DNA of 64,000 nt from Chloroflexota bacterium (GCA_016860845.1 BOKF01000034.1:1-64000), one strand, 5' to 3'; shown: positions 18,231-27,764, numbered from the stretch's first letter. Numbers and translations: made by a program. Notes: a model not told the origin generated them from the letters alone.

Positions 18231-21200
18231 CTACTTGAGGATAGCAGGCAGAAACAGCCTTTTCGTTATCTTGCCTGGCTCTGGATCTTGTCCATCAGGG
18301 ATAGTATCACCGTCTGTGTCAGCATTGTTGGGATCAGTACCCAGTTGAAATTCGTCCCCATTGGTGAGGCCGTCATTATCAGCGTCACTATTTGCATCAT
18401 TGACCAAGGGGTTAAAACCGTTCTCAACCTCCCACCCATCAGACATTCCATCCCCATCCGTATCAGGATTCAGGGGGTCGGTACCGTAGTTAAGCTCCTG
18501 TTGATTGTTCAGACCATCGTTATCAGGATCGCCAAGTGGTCCGTTGTTGCCATCAGGATCCAATGGATCAAGGCCATTGTTAACTTCCCAACTATCAGAA
18601 ATTCCATCCCCATCCGTATCAGGTTTCGTAGGATCTGTCCCATACTGGGCTTCTTCTTGATCTGAGAGGCCATCCCCATCCGTGTCATATAGGTCGCCAA
18701 CCACCACCACATCGTCAATATCCCAGAAATCGTTGGAGTTACCGCCAGCCGAGTTAAGCTCGAATCGTAAATAAACGGGGTTCTGGTTGGCAAAAGAACT
18801 TAAATCAATAACCCTGGTTTTCCAGGACTCCACAGCATCCGTAAAGGTAGCAATTGTTTGCCAATCATTGCCATTGGTTGAGAGTTTCAGGTAGCCGGTG
18901 TCACCATTATTATCCAACCGATGATAAGAACGAAACTTTAAAGTGGCATTAGCCATGTTTGATAGGTCCAAAATAGCACCTAATGCAGCATTGGCATTGG
19001 CGGCACGCCAGGCGTGCGCTGAACTAAAGAACTCACCACTCTCGGCTATAGCCCAAGGGGACTGAACAGTGGTCCACTTAGCTGCCCCATTTTCCATATA
19101 GTCCTGCAAAGGCACTTTGCCTTTAAGTGCAGGTTCAAACTGGGTCAAGGCGTATGTCCCAGTAGTATAAGCTACGTCAACCTCATCATTAATCTCATTC
19201 CATTTTAGAAGGCCTGTGTAAAGTTTCAAGGCGACCAGGGTAAATTTTTGAGTGGTTTGAGCATGGGTTTGCATATAATCAGCGATGGCCCGCCCGTTGT
19301 AGCTCAATATAATTTCCTGGTTGCCAGCTCCCAGGGTAACCGGGCCGGTATGAGTCCAGGAAACCAAGTTACCCTGCTCGTCCACCAGCCAACCTTCAAG
19401 CTGGTAATCATCGGGAGTAACTACCTGCACGCCCACCTTAATTTGCAGAGTGTCGTACTTGCCATTGCTATTTGTATCCTCTCCGAAATCAAGGTAAGTA
19501 GTTGTTGTGATACCTACCCCCAACGGGCCAAGGCCGCCACTGTCACCCCGCTGCATCGGTACGGCCGCGAACCCCGTGACAGGTTGGCCCTGGGATACAT
19601 TTTGCGTCGTATAAGCCCGCTCAATCGCCTCTATACCCTGGCCATCGCTGCGGCTCAAGCGGAGATTGCGCAGTTCGTAAGGGCCGGAGGTGCCAGCTAT
19701 CTTATCAAATCTAAGCGTTGCTTGAAAAGCAGCGCCACTCCAGGTTGCTTCACCAAGCAGCACCTCGTTATTATCGTATAACTCGCCTGTGACCGTGTAA
19801 CTTCCAGGCCGGTAAATATCAAGCGCCACATCTATTTCCACGGCTTCCGCTGAACCATCTTTATTGTTATCAATGCCACGGTCAACATAGTTGCGGGTAA
19901 ACATCGCATCTAAGGTTTTAAAATCATTGAATTTGTAGGCCGCAGTAACATAAGAGTTGTTCTTGTAATCAAGCGCATTGTTGACGAAATCATCCGGGCC
20001 GGGATTGTCCACATCTGTAATCAAAAGATACATAAGCTTATAAGGGCCATTAATCCGAGTTCGTGAAATACTGAGACCATCAAAGAAAAGATTGACTGTC
20101 TGTTCTCCCTGCTGCAGATCAACCTTAAATTCATCTACGGCCATGACCCCACCGGTGCCAATGAAGGAAGAGTCGTCGGTACCAAGCTGTCCCTGAATCC
20201 AATAACTGCCCGCCTGGTTCGCCTTTACATTCACCTGAATCACCAAAGCCTCAAATTGACCATCACCGTCTTCATCGAGGCCATATTCACCCAAAATATT
20301 ACCCAGGTGGACTTTACCGGAAGCGAATGTAGCAGAGGAGGCAGTGTCGGCAGATGAGGCAGATGGAGCAGCCAGAGCAGCCATGATGCCTCCCCCAACC
20401 GTCACGGATTGGATATTGCTCCAGGATTCACTGGTGCCCGCCCCATTTTCAGCATTAACGCGATAGTACCAAGTACCGGCCGGGGTCCCGGTTACTGTTG
20501 ACTGAGAAGTATTTCCGTAGTAACGGACGACCGGATTGTCAAAGGTGGGATCATTGTCTTCTTCTAGCCGATAATACTGCACATTGCTTACACTTGACCA
20601 GTCTACAATATATGTGCCATCCCCATCGGGATTGGCAATAGGAAAGAGGGTAGGGGTGTCAGGGGGTGTATTCGGTATCCATTCAGAAGGCGGGGTTTGA
20701 TTCCAGGCGGGCGGATTCGTCGTATCCGGGTCGCCAACATTCGTGGGTTCCTGATCAACTACATAGTTGGCGTTCCAGTAAGGCATGGCCAATGTTTGGA
20801 GCCAGGGCTGGCGGGCTATGTTATACTTGTCCCACACCACCCATTTATAATCAGCCGCCCCCCCCAGCTCACTTAAAAGCCAGTTCTCGTCGGCTGTAAC
20901 GATCATCCACTCGTTTCCATTTGAGGCGGTATCTCGGCTGGGCCAAACTTGGGAATACGGTCTGTAATACTGCCTTCCATATTGGGTCCGGTCAAGGCGG
21001 AGACGATAGCCCCCACTGACGTGGGTCACGGTACAATAACCGTAATTATTAGGATCGCCCTCATTAATAGCAAAACTCCTGGCCGTGTGCCAATTGTAAG
21101 AACTGGAAGAATTGGGGCGCGTCCAGATCTCGGTCGAGGTATCAAAGTTGCTGGTTCGATGGTCAACGGCTATCATACGGGCCGGGATACCCACCGAGCG

Positions 21201-22322
21201 ATGAAACGAGGTTAGCAAGCCGGCAATGTTGGAACATTGGTTATTTAAGTTGCTTTTATCATAAGGAAACAAGGTGTCCCAGGCGCTGGAGCGCGGCGTG
21301 AGAGGGTAAGCGAAACAGGTAAAATCGTCAGCCAACTTCGTCAGGCTGGCTGAGGCATCCCAGGTATTTGCCGTTCCATGCACAGCCTTGATGACGCTGG
21401 GGTACTTGCTCGCCGGTCCACTATAATAACGGAGCGCCTCGTCGCCATCAAAAATGTAAGAGGAATATTGGCTCAGATCATATTTGTCAGCATATAATCT
21501 AATCTTCAGATCCTGATCCGGGTCGGCTGATTTACCGTAGAACCAAACTCCAGTTCTATCTTTGCTGTTGTTACGATCCCCATCATATAAAAAAGCGGCA
21601 ACCTGCGGACCGGTCAAACCGCTCGGCATTTCGAAAATAACATCCACAATTAAGGTATCGGTCCAGCCCTGCCCATTACTGGCCGTGAGCTTATATTTTC
21701 CAACCGTACCCCCTGAGGGCGCTGTCACCGTCCAGCCGTTGCACTCGGCTCCGCACGAATTTCGGGAGCTGATGGTCAACGGGCTTAGAACGCCAGCCCC
21801 AAGTCCATCGCTCCAACTCAGGGTAACAGAGTAGCCATCCACGATACCAGGGCCGTTAACATTAAAGGAAGTGCCACGGCGAATCACCGCTGTTTCGTCG
21901 GTGATCATTTTGTTTCCATGGGGTCTGAATAAGCCCGAGCGCCTAACCGGGGTCCAGGCAAAGCTATATTCCCCTGTCTGGAAAGAATCTTCATAAACAA
22001 TAGACAGGCCAGGGTCTTTGTTACTATTCGGGTTAGTGTTAAACAACATCTCTTCCCCATCGGTCAGACCGTCGTCGTCACTATCCGTGTCGTAAGGGTC
22101 AGTCTGGTAAGGAACGCCCCCCCCCAGGTCGTTAACCCGCTCGTTGAGCCAACCTCCGGTTTCGACTGCGTCTGACAGACCATCCAAGTCTGAGTCCGGG
22201 GGCAATGCTGCGCCATCAGCCTTGGCCAAAGGGATAGCTGCGGAGAATGAGATTAATGTCAAAACTACAACAATAGTTAGGCAAAACATTGGTAGCAGGG
22301 ACATCTTAGGATATTTGCTCAT
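18231..22322 (-). CDS. Giant secreted transglutaminase-like protein with thrombospondin type 3 repeats (copy B)
   Basis: This 1363-residue paralogue of the gene at 14028 aligns along its whole length. It has a signal peptide (8-35), two N-terminal DxDxDG loops, a transglutaminase-like core with C363 (NNQCSNIAGLLTSFHRSVGIPAR), a fibronectin III domain, beta-sandwich domains, six C-terminal DxDxDG repeats and the tail KRLFLPAILK. GATGAGGAAAA precedes the ATG. The two genes are 105 bp apart, so this is a tandem duplication, yet the synonymous sites and linkers differ visibly. The promoter at 22441-22474 with the direct-repeat box drives it. The C367/C363 context is conserved, suggesting retained catalysis. 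Role in matrix assembly is inference. Confidence 0.82.
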   Translation of the reverse strand: MSKYPKMSLLPMFCLTIVVVLTLISFSAAIPLAKADGAALPPDSDLDGLSDAVETGGWLNERVNDLGGGVPYQTDPYDTDSDDDGLTDGEEMLFNTNPNSNKDPGLSIVYEDSFQTGEYSFAWTPVRRSGLFRPHGNKMITDETAVIRRGTSFNVNGPGIVDGYSVTLSWSDGLGAGVLSPLTISSRNSCGAECNGWTVTAPSGGTVGKYKLTASNGQGWTDTLIVDVIFEMPSGLTGPQVAAFLYDGDRNNSKDRTGVWFYGKSADPDQDLKIRLYADKYDLSQYSSYIFDGDEALRYYSGPASKYPSVIKAVHGTANTWDASASLTKLADDFTCFAYPLTPRSSAWDTLFPYDKSNLNNQCSNIAGLLTSFHRSVGIPARMIAVDHRTSNFDTSTEIWTRPNSSSSYNWHTARSFAINEGDPNNYGYCTVTHVSGGYRLRLDRTQYGRQYYRPYSQVWPSRDTASNGNEWMIVTADENWLLSELGGAADYKWVVWDKYNIARQPWLQTLAMPYWNANYVVDQEPTNVGDPDTTNPPAWNQTPPSEWIPNTPPDTPTLFPIANPDGDGTYIVDWSSVSNVQYYRLEEDNDPTFDNPVVRYYGNTSQSTVTGTPAGTWYYRVNAENGAGTSESWSNIQSVTVGGGIMAALAAPSASSADTASSATFASGKVHLGNILGEYGLDEDGDGQFEALVIQVNVKANQAGSYWIQGQLGTDDSSFIGTGGVMAVDEFKVDLQQGEQTVNLFFDGLSISRTRINGPYKLMYLLITDVDNPGPDDFVNNALDYKNNSYVTAAYKFNDFKTLDAMFTRNYVDRGIDNNKDGSAEAVEIDVALDIYRPGSYTVTGELYDNNEVLLGEATWSGAAFQATLRFDKIAGTSGPYELRNLRLSRSDGQGIEAIERAYTTQNVSQGQPVTGFAAVPMQRGDSGGLGPLGVGITTTTYLDFGEDTNSNGKYDTLQIKVGVQVVTPDDYQLEGWLVDEQGNLVSWTHTGPVTLGAGNQEIILSYNGRAIADYMQTHAQTTQKFTLVALKLYTGLLKWNEINDEVDVAYTTGTYALTQFEPALKGKVPLQDYMENGAAKWTTVQSPWAIAESGEFFSSAHAWRAANANAALGAILDLSNMANATLKFRSYHRLDNNGDTGYLKLSTNGNDWQTIATFTDAVESWKTRVIDLSSFANQNPVYLRFELNSAGGNSNDFWDIDDVVVVGDLYDTDGDGLSDQEEAQYGTDPTKPDTDGDGISDSWEVNNGLDPLDPDGNNGPLGDPDNDGLNNQQELNYGTDPLNPDTDGDGMSDGWEVENGFNPLVNDANSDADNDGLTNGDEFQLGTDPNNADTDGDTIPDGQDPEPGKITKRLFLPAILK

Positions 22323-22440
22323 TTTTCCTCATCTTAAACTAGTGTCTACTTAGAATTTGGATATTTGTTAAAGAAGGAATGGGGTGATTTTGGGAATAAC
22401 TAAGAGCAAAATGCGCGATCTAACTTTGTGACTCTGTTGT

Positions 22441-22474
22441 AGCATATCATAAAGAAGTTTGAATTTCGTTTGAG
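22441..22474 (-). promoter_or_regulatory. Direct-repeat activator-type promoter, copy 1
   Basis: On the minus strand CTCAAACGAAATTCAAAC (22457-22474) is a direct repeat of YTCAAAC with 11-bp period. Exactly 10 bp later comes the -10 box TATGCT (22441-22446). Transcription would start near 22434, about 110 nt before the ATG of the 22322 gene. No -35 hexamer is seen, as expected when an activator box replaces it. The rest of the 172-bp gap holds nothing recognisable. Confidence 0.65.
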
Positions 22475-22494
22475 ATATTATAGAGATTTACCAC

Positions 22495-23832
22495 TCAATT
22501 TAAGGTAACCGGCACATCAGAGGTGGTGACTAAAAATTTCCCGGCGGCGGTCATAGGTATTTCATCGGTGACGCTGATAATCAACTCAACTGACTCATTT
22601 TCTATGAGGGGTAAACATTGTTGACGAACCGAGTTAATTATGTCCTCACAGGGCCGTTCTTTTATTTGCAGCACAATTTCGATTTTATTGGGGGCATGCT
22701 GGTGAATTCGAAATCTTTGAATACCAGGTACATAATGTAGAACTACCCGACGAAAGACGCCCCCATACAGCAGTTTACCACTGGGCAAGGTGAACATGCT
22801 GGTTGCCCGGCCCATTAATTCTTGTAAGACGGGCAATCCCCGCCCACAAGAACAGGGTTGGCCGGCCAGGGCGGCGATATCGGCCATTTGATAACGAATG
22901 AGCGGCATGCCAAAATTGTAAAGAGGGGTAATAACTACTTCACCCATTTCGCCTGGAGAAACGGGCCGCCCATCCGCTAAAATCTCCACAAAACAAAAGT
23001 CGCTAAAGATATGTTTGCCGCCCTGGGGACATTCAGCGGCAATAATCGCCCCTGCTTCATGGCTGCTGTAACGATCAGAAACCGGGCATTGGAAAACTCG
23101 TTCAATCACCTCTCGCTCGTGGGGCCAAACAGGTACGGCCGTTGTTTGCACCATCTTTGGCCGGATGTCTCTGATATTTTGTTGAGCCAGGTATTCAGCA
23201 AACAGGTAAATAACATTCCCATAACCCGTAATGATAGTTGGTTTCCAGCGGCCTAACATCTGCGCAAACTGTTGAAAGATTTCAGGGGTCACAGTATATC
23301 CATCCAGCCAGCGTTCACGCTTAATCCGCTGCATCAGGGTTAAGTGGGAGCCATCTTGGCGCCGGCCCCAAATCCAGGCTATTTTATCACCCATATCACC
23401 CCCAAACCAGCGGTAAGAGCGAGTAAAGGCGGCAATATCGGCAGAACTATAATCCTGTGCTCGATATAAAACCAGCGGTTCTCCCGTAGAACCACTGGTT
23501 GCATCACGAGTCATTCTACTTTTGTCGTAATTAGTCGCCAGGAGCAAATCACCATTTTGGCGAATATCATCCTTACTTAACAGGGGAATTTGGTAAAAAT
23601 CCTTTTCGGTTTGAATATCTTGGGGGGTCAAACCGATTTCCTGAAATCGCTGACGATAGAAAGGGACATGGGTGTAAGCATGTTCCAATAATTTTTTGAG
23701 CTTTTGCCATGAAATCTGCTGTAACTCCTCGGGATTTAACCATTGATTGCGCTCAAATTCTTGAATATACCTGCGGGTACGAAATTCACCCGGCTTCATC
23801 AATCTCATGAACTGGTATAATTGCTTATACAT
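22495..23832 (-). CDS. CapK/phenylacetate-CoA ligase-like adenylate-forming enzyme
   Basis: This 445-residue member of the phenylacetate-CoA ligase (PaaK/CapK) family activates a carboxylate with ATP. The adenylation loop DATSGSTGEPL, the later SDRYSSHEAGAIIAAECPQGG, IRYQMADIA and a Cys-rich GQPCSCGRGLP are typical. CapK-type members occur in capsule loci and probably activate an acyl or amino-acyl group for transfer to sugar; the substrate here is unknown. It overlaps the upstream acetyltransferase gene by 28 nt, and GGAG lies 11 nt before the ATG. It is the last gene of a run that includes FemAB-like transferases, which could use its product. Confidence 0.82.
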   Translation of the reverse strand: MYKQLYQFMRLMKPGEFRTRRYIQEFERNQWLNPEELQQISWQKLKKLLEHAYTHVPFYRQRFQEIGLTPQDIQTEKDFYQIPLLSKDDIRQNGDLLLATNYDKSRMTRDATSGSTGEPLVLYRAQDYSSADIAAFTRSYRWFGGDMGDKIAWIWGRRQDGSHLTLMQRIKRERWLDGYTVTPEIFQQFAQMLGRWKPTIITGYGNVIYLFAEYLAQQNIRDIRPKMVQTTAVPVWPHEREVIERVFQCPVSDRYSSHEAGAIIAAECPQGGKHIFSDFCFVEILADGRPVSPGEMGEVVITPLYNFGMPLIRYQMADIAALAGQPCSCGRGLPVLQELMGRATSMFTLPSGKLLYGGVFRRVVLHYVPGIQRFRIHQHAPNKIEIVLQIKERPCEDIINSVRQQCLPLIENESVELIISVTDEIPMTAAGKFLVTTSDVPVTLN

Positions 23833-24491
23833 CTCTCATTCTCCATTAATGGATAAGGTCTATAGACAAGGCGGTCCCACAAAAGAATTCGCGTATGGCA
23901 GCTCTCCCCGACACAAACATAGCCAGCTTTTTCCGCCAATTTAATGGCAGGAATATTACCTTTGGTGCAATTAATCACCACCCGCTTGTAGCCCTGTTCT
24001 CGCAAAAGCTGTAACCGGTTGGCAACCAGCCGTTGAGCGACTCCTGTACCTCGATAAGCTGGTACCACAAATAATTCGTAAAGGGTGGCTTCGCCAGGCG
24101 CCAAGGGGACATGCACCCGATTTGTCTGAGGGTCAATTTTATAGGCAATCCAACCCCAGCCCGCCAGTTGTCCCTTATGTAAGGCAACAAACGCTGCATC
24201 GCCGGCAGCAAAGATTCGGCGGAAGCGGACAGCTTCCTTTGGGCTAATCCAGGGGTCCAGGAGCGCCAGCTCTTCCTTGTTTTTCAATTGGCGAACAATT
24301 AAGTCGGGTAGGGGTGCTGGAGGTGGTTCGCCGGGTAAGAGTGTTTTGGCCAGAACTACTGACTCAAGCCGGGTATAAAAGATACGGATCACCGTTTGGC
24401 CCAATTCAGCCAGTCCTGCCCGCCCGCCTCTTTCCTTGAATGTTTTCAAGCAATCAAGCAGGAGGTAAATTAATGATTTGAACAGACGCAT
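23805..24491 (-). CDS. GNAT N-acetyltransferase
   Basis: This 228-residue protein has a GNAT acetyltransferase core in its C-terminal two thirds. The acetyl-CoA loop appears in VVPAYRGTGVAQRLVANRLQLL, followed by GYKRVVINCTKGNIPAIKLAEKAGYV. The first 60 residues are a hydrophobic/helical stretch (LFKSLIYLLLDCLKTF) that could attach it to the membrane. It lies between a FemAB-like gene and the CapK-like gene, overlapping the latter by 28 nt, so a role in modifying an activated sugar or amino sugar of the exopolysaccharide is likely but not shown. Confidence 0.8.
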   Translation of the reverse strand: MRLFKSLIYLLLDCLKTFKERGGRAGLAELGQTVIRIFYTRLESVVLAKTLLPGEPPPAPLPDLIVRQLKNKEELALLDPWISPKEAVRFRRIFAAGDAAFVALHKGQLAGWGWIAYKIDPQTNRVHVPLAPGEATLYELFVVPAYRGTGVAQRLVANRLQLLREQGYKRVVINCTKGNIPAIKLAEKAGYVCVGESCHTRILLWDRLVYRPYPLMENERCISNYTSS

Positions 24492-24528
24492 CCTAATGGT
24501 TTCCTTACCCGTTATTGGCCGGGGTCAT

Positions 24529-25623
24529 TTATCCGCTTCTGAGGGAGTCCATCCATGTAGCAAGGCGATCAAGCACATCGGCGTTAAAGAATTTGTTGTT
24601 CAGCGAGGTATACATGAGAGGAGAATAAACATAATCATAGGCGCCTAGGTAGTACACCACATTTTCACTGAAGCTGCGTTTGAATTGATACACTCCCCAT
24701 AGACCATCGCTCCGCTCTTCTTCGGGTAGTGTTTTTCCCTCACTCACCTGCTGGCCTACTTCAGAGGGTATTCCCCATAAGTCATAAGTGTGACAATCAT
24801 GCGTCTTGGCCCATTTGATAGCTTCCCACACCAGCAAATGATTCGGACGCAGGTTTCTATAGGCATTGGATGAACTGGCATGGAAATCGGCGGCATGATG
24901 GCCCATCCGAAAGGCAGTCCGAACGGCTAACAATTGATCCTGATAGTAAGCCATTAGCAGGACAACCTGATCACAGGCCACAAAAGTCTGCCACTCTTCC
25001 TCATAATAATCCAGAACACGGGGAGCAAATTGGCCGCGCCGGCCGGTTATCTGCATTAATTGATGAAAAGCGGGAAGGTCTTCTCGGCCTCCTACTCGGA
25101 CGGTGACTCCTTGTTTAGGGCCATACCTGATGTTGTACCGTGTTTGCCGGGGTATCTGCTGTAAAATATCATCTAACTTCGGCTTTAAATCCATAATAAT
25201 TGTAGCCTGCGGCTGATTGGCATACCGGCTGGGCTGAAAATGATGTTGCTTTAACAATTGGTGGGGCGTCCCATGGTAAAGTAAGGGCGGCTCAATTTTC
25301 AAGAAGACAGCTCGATAATCTTTAGCAATCCGATGTAATTCAGAGAGCAGATAAGATGTTACGTCTTCATCTAGCCAATTACCTATAGGTCCCCGTGGGA
25401 TATAAGCGACACTCCCTACCCGCAGCGGCAGAGATTTGACCAGCATCTGCGCCCCGGCTATGATCTTGCCCTGTCGCTTTACGGCCACCCGAAAGGCTTG
25501 CCAGCCCAATTTTTCTTTGAATTCACCCCATTCCCAGGCTTGCAGCAAAGCAAAAGAGGGTTGCTGAGCCACAAAGGCGTTCCACTCGTCACGACGGTCG
25601 GTAGTAATGTGGTCAACGTGCAT
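24529..25623 (-). CDS. FemAB-family aminoacyl/acyl transferase (copy 1)
   Basis: This protein of about 364 residues resembles peptidoglycan interpeptide bridge enzymes (FemAB), which transfer an amino acid from aminoacyl-tRNA, built from two GNAT-like domains. Motifs such as LLQAWEWGEFKEKLGW at the N-terminus, QTRYNIRYGPKQGV and YRNLRPNHLLVWEAIKWAKTHDCHTYDLWGIP near the C-terminus are characteristic. The ATG at 25623 is used; a GTG lies one codon upstream. Preceded by GAGAAG. In exopolysaccharide loci such proteins are thought to decorate polysaccharide or lipid-linked intermediates. It is one of three FemAB-like genes between 24.5 and 32.8 kb, which have little obvious similarity outside the fold. 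Confidence 0.82.
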   Translation of the reverse strand: MHVDHITTDRRDEWNAFVAQQPSFALLQAWEWGEFKEKLGWQAFRVAVKRQGKIIAGAQMLVKSLPLRVGSVAYIPRGPIGNWLDEDVTSYLLSELHRIAKDYRAVFLKIEPPLLYHGTPHQLLKQHHFQPSRYANQPQATIIMDLKPKLDDILQQIPRQTRYNIRYGPKQGVTVRVGGREDLPAFHQLMQITGRRGQFAPRVLDYYEEEWQTFVACDQVVLLMAYYQDQLLAVRTAFRMGHHAADFHASSSNAYRNLRPNHLLVWEAIKWAKTHDCHTYDLWGIPSEVGQQVSEGKTLPEEERSDGLWGVYQFKRSFSENVVYYLGAYDYVYSPLMYTSLNNKFFNADVLDRLATWMDSLRSG

Positions 25624-25778
25624 CACTTATCTTCTCACCCTGCTCTTAAAAGTTGCAATAGATTGCTATCATCAGTGCTATCTAAAATTCCAAACCTTTT
25701 TCTGGCCCAGGGTAAGATTCCTTCAATAGAAATTTTTGAGCTGGGAAAATTTTGTACCGCATCTATCGAGCTAATTGA

Positions 25779-27722
25779 TTACAGGGCTGGTCTAATCAGG
25801 AAAAAGTCCATAAACTCGTAGCTTTTCATGATGGAAACACTTTTTTCACCAATAGATTTCTCGGTAAACTCTCGTACATCACCCCGCTTAATTCCTTTTC
25901 CGTAGACAAGATAGGGAACCAGGGCATCGGTGTGGGTTCCATCTGTGGAAAGGGTATAATGATCTGGTAACAAGGCGATTCTATAATCACCGGGATAATT
26001 ACTTTCCAGAAAGTCGAACAATGGTTTAATTAACTCCCGATCAATTTTTTCAAGAATTTGAGCCTTACCTTGTGGGTTTAAGACGTGGGCTTCTTCATCA
26101 GGCGCATTAATATGGATATAGACCAAGTCATGATAGCGCAAACTATTCTTAGCATATTCCAATTTTGCCTGTAAGTTTGTATCGCTGTAGCCGGTTGCAC
26201 CGGGGATTTTTTTGGCGTCCAGACCGGCAGCATAGGCTATTCCTCTTAAAAAGTCCAACCCACAAATCACGCTGCCGGTAATGCCATACTTTCTTTGAAA
26301 TGCAGGCAGCCAGGGTACAGAAGATGCGCTCCAGATAAAAAGCATATCTGCCGGCGTGTGAATCGTTTGATTGAGCTTTTTAATCTGATCAATAGAGTCA
26401 AGCATAAACTCATTCAACTCTCTAGCTAATTTTTCCGCCTCCGGAGTTTTGCCAGCCAGGAGTAGCTCATCTATGGATTTGCCGATATTATGATGGGGTT
26501 CCGACGAGATAATATCTTTGGCATGACCCGATACATGCTTGACGATTAATAAATTTCGATAACTTTGGCCGGGATAAAGCTTATAATGATCATGGGGGAC
26601 GGCCAAATTATCAATGATTAGTCTGGCTTGCTGATCAGTAATGTTATTTGAGGTAAAATCTTTAATCTTGCGATCTTGTAACTTAATAAGATTGCAACGC
26701 ATCGTAATATCATTATCTTCAAGAAAAATATTCTGGGCGAGTGCTTCAAATGATGATCTACCATGGGGATAGTACCGGGTAGGATTATAACCAAGCACAC
26801 CCATATTAGCCACGATGCTACCAATCGGCAATCCGGGATAAATTGTTCGCATCAACCCGGTCATCCCCTTTCGGGTCAGTTCGTCAATAGTAGGCAGGTG
26901 AGCCGCTTCAAGGGGAGTTTTGTTACCCAAAGCTTCAATAGGTACGTCCGCTGCCCCATCAATAATTACAATGACATATTTAGTAAGCCTAAATTCGGCC
27001 TCTGCTATTCTTAAATCATCAAAGTTATCTATTTCAATCCATTTAGAGCCAGTAATATCAAAAACGTAAATAGGCTCTTCTTCCAGATGTTTAGCAATGA
27101 CCAAGTCATAATAGATTTGAACTTCACCTTTCCGCACATCCTCGCCAAGCCATTGCGCCAATAATTGACCATATCTAGGGGTAATTTTTAGAACGCCAGT
27201 TGATTTGTATTGATTATTCTCATATTCTGTTAGTCGCTCTCGTATAATTTCTAACGATCTGATTCTACCTTCTGGATCAGTAATGGACATACTACCCAGA
27301 AAATCTGAGGTAAACCGATTTACAACCCAAAAGGTTTTGTCATCCGGGGTTTGTAATACCCGTCGGAAGATACTTTGGTCGAAGAGGGTATCACCCTCGA
27401 TAAGTAGAACCCCGTCTTTTAAGTAATGACGAGCTAACCAGGCAGAATACATAGAGTTAGTTTCATCATAGATTTCATTCCAAATAAATTCTATTTCTAA
27501 GGGACCAAAGCGTGATCCAATTCTTTGGACAATTACATTGCCCAAATAACCTACTACAATCACCGCTTTTTTAAAGCCATTTTGAACCAAAGAGTCCAGG
27601 GTCCGTTCAAGGATCGAACGGCCATTTACCTCAGTTAGACACTTGGGAACCTCATCGGTAAGCGGTTTTAAGCGGCTACCTAAACCCGCCGTTAGAATAA
27701 CCGCAGTGCTGATTTGAGCCAT
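25779..27722 (-). CDS. Nucleotidyltransferase fused to archaeal-type phosphoglycerate mutase-like domain
   Basis: This 647-residue protein has two full enzyme domains. Residues 1-245 are a sugar-phosphate/phosphocholine-type nucleotidyltransferase: TAGLGSRLKPLTDEVPKCL (11-29), IEGDT with D111, and WIEIDNFDDLRIAE. Residues 248-647 are an ApgM-type cofactor-independent phosphoglycerate mutase/alkaline-phosphatase-superfamily domain: metal ligand D255 (IIDGAAD), GNKTPLEAAHLPTID, catalytic serine S302 (PIGSIVANMGVLGYNP), D542/H546 (DEEAH), D587/H588 and H597. Both active sites look intact. It precedes a CDP-alcohol phosphotransferase gene, so a pathway making a CDP-activated phospho-compound is likely. 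Notably AT-rich. GGAG precedes the ATG by 9 nt. The frame stays open for 47 codons after the TAA. Confidence 0.85.
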   Translation of the reverse strand: MAQISTAVILTAGLGSRLKPLTDEVPKCLTEVNGRSILERTLDSLVQNGFKKAVIVVGYLGNVIVQRIGSRFGPLEIEFIWNEIYDETNSMYSAWLARHYLKDGVLLIEGDTLFDQSIFRRVLQTPDDKTFWVVNRFTSDFLGSMSITDPEGRIRSLEIIRERLTEYENNQYKSTGVLKITPRYGQLLAQWLGEDVRKGEVQIYYDLVIAKHLEEEPIYVFDITGSKWIEIDNFDDLRIAEAEFRLTKYVIVIIDGAADVPIEALGNKTPLEAAHLPTIDELTRKGMTGLMRTIYPGLPIGSIVANMGVLGYNPTRYYPHGRSSFEALAQNIFLEDNDITMRCNLIKLQDRKIKDFTSNNITDQQARLIIDNLAVPHDHYKLYPGQSYRNLLIVKHVSGHAKDIISSEPHHNIGKSIDELLLAGKTPEAEKLARELNEFMLDSIDQIKKLNQTIHTPADMLFIWSASSVPWLPAFQRKYGITGSVICGLDFLRGIAYAAGLDAKKIPGATGYSDTNLQAKLEYAKNSLRYHDLVYIHINAPDEEAHVLNPQGKAQILEKIDRELIKPLFDFLESNYPGDYRIALLPDHYTLSTDGTHTDALVPYLVYGKGIKRGDVREFTEKSIGEKSVSIMKSYEFMDFFLIRPAL

Positions 27723-27764
27723 TGTATTGCTACTCCTTAATCTATCTACCAGGACGATTTTAAA

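Noticed and set aside
18114..18665. A 183-codon plus-strand frame rich in I, V and R
   Set aside because: It lies opposite the calcium-repeat region and its repetitive composition mirrors those repeats; no start site support.
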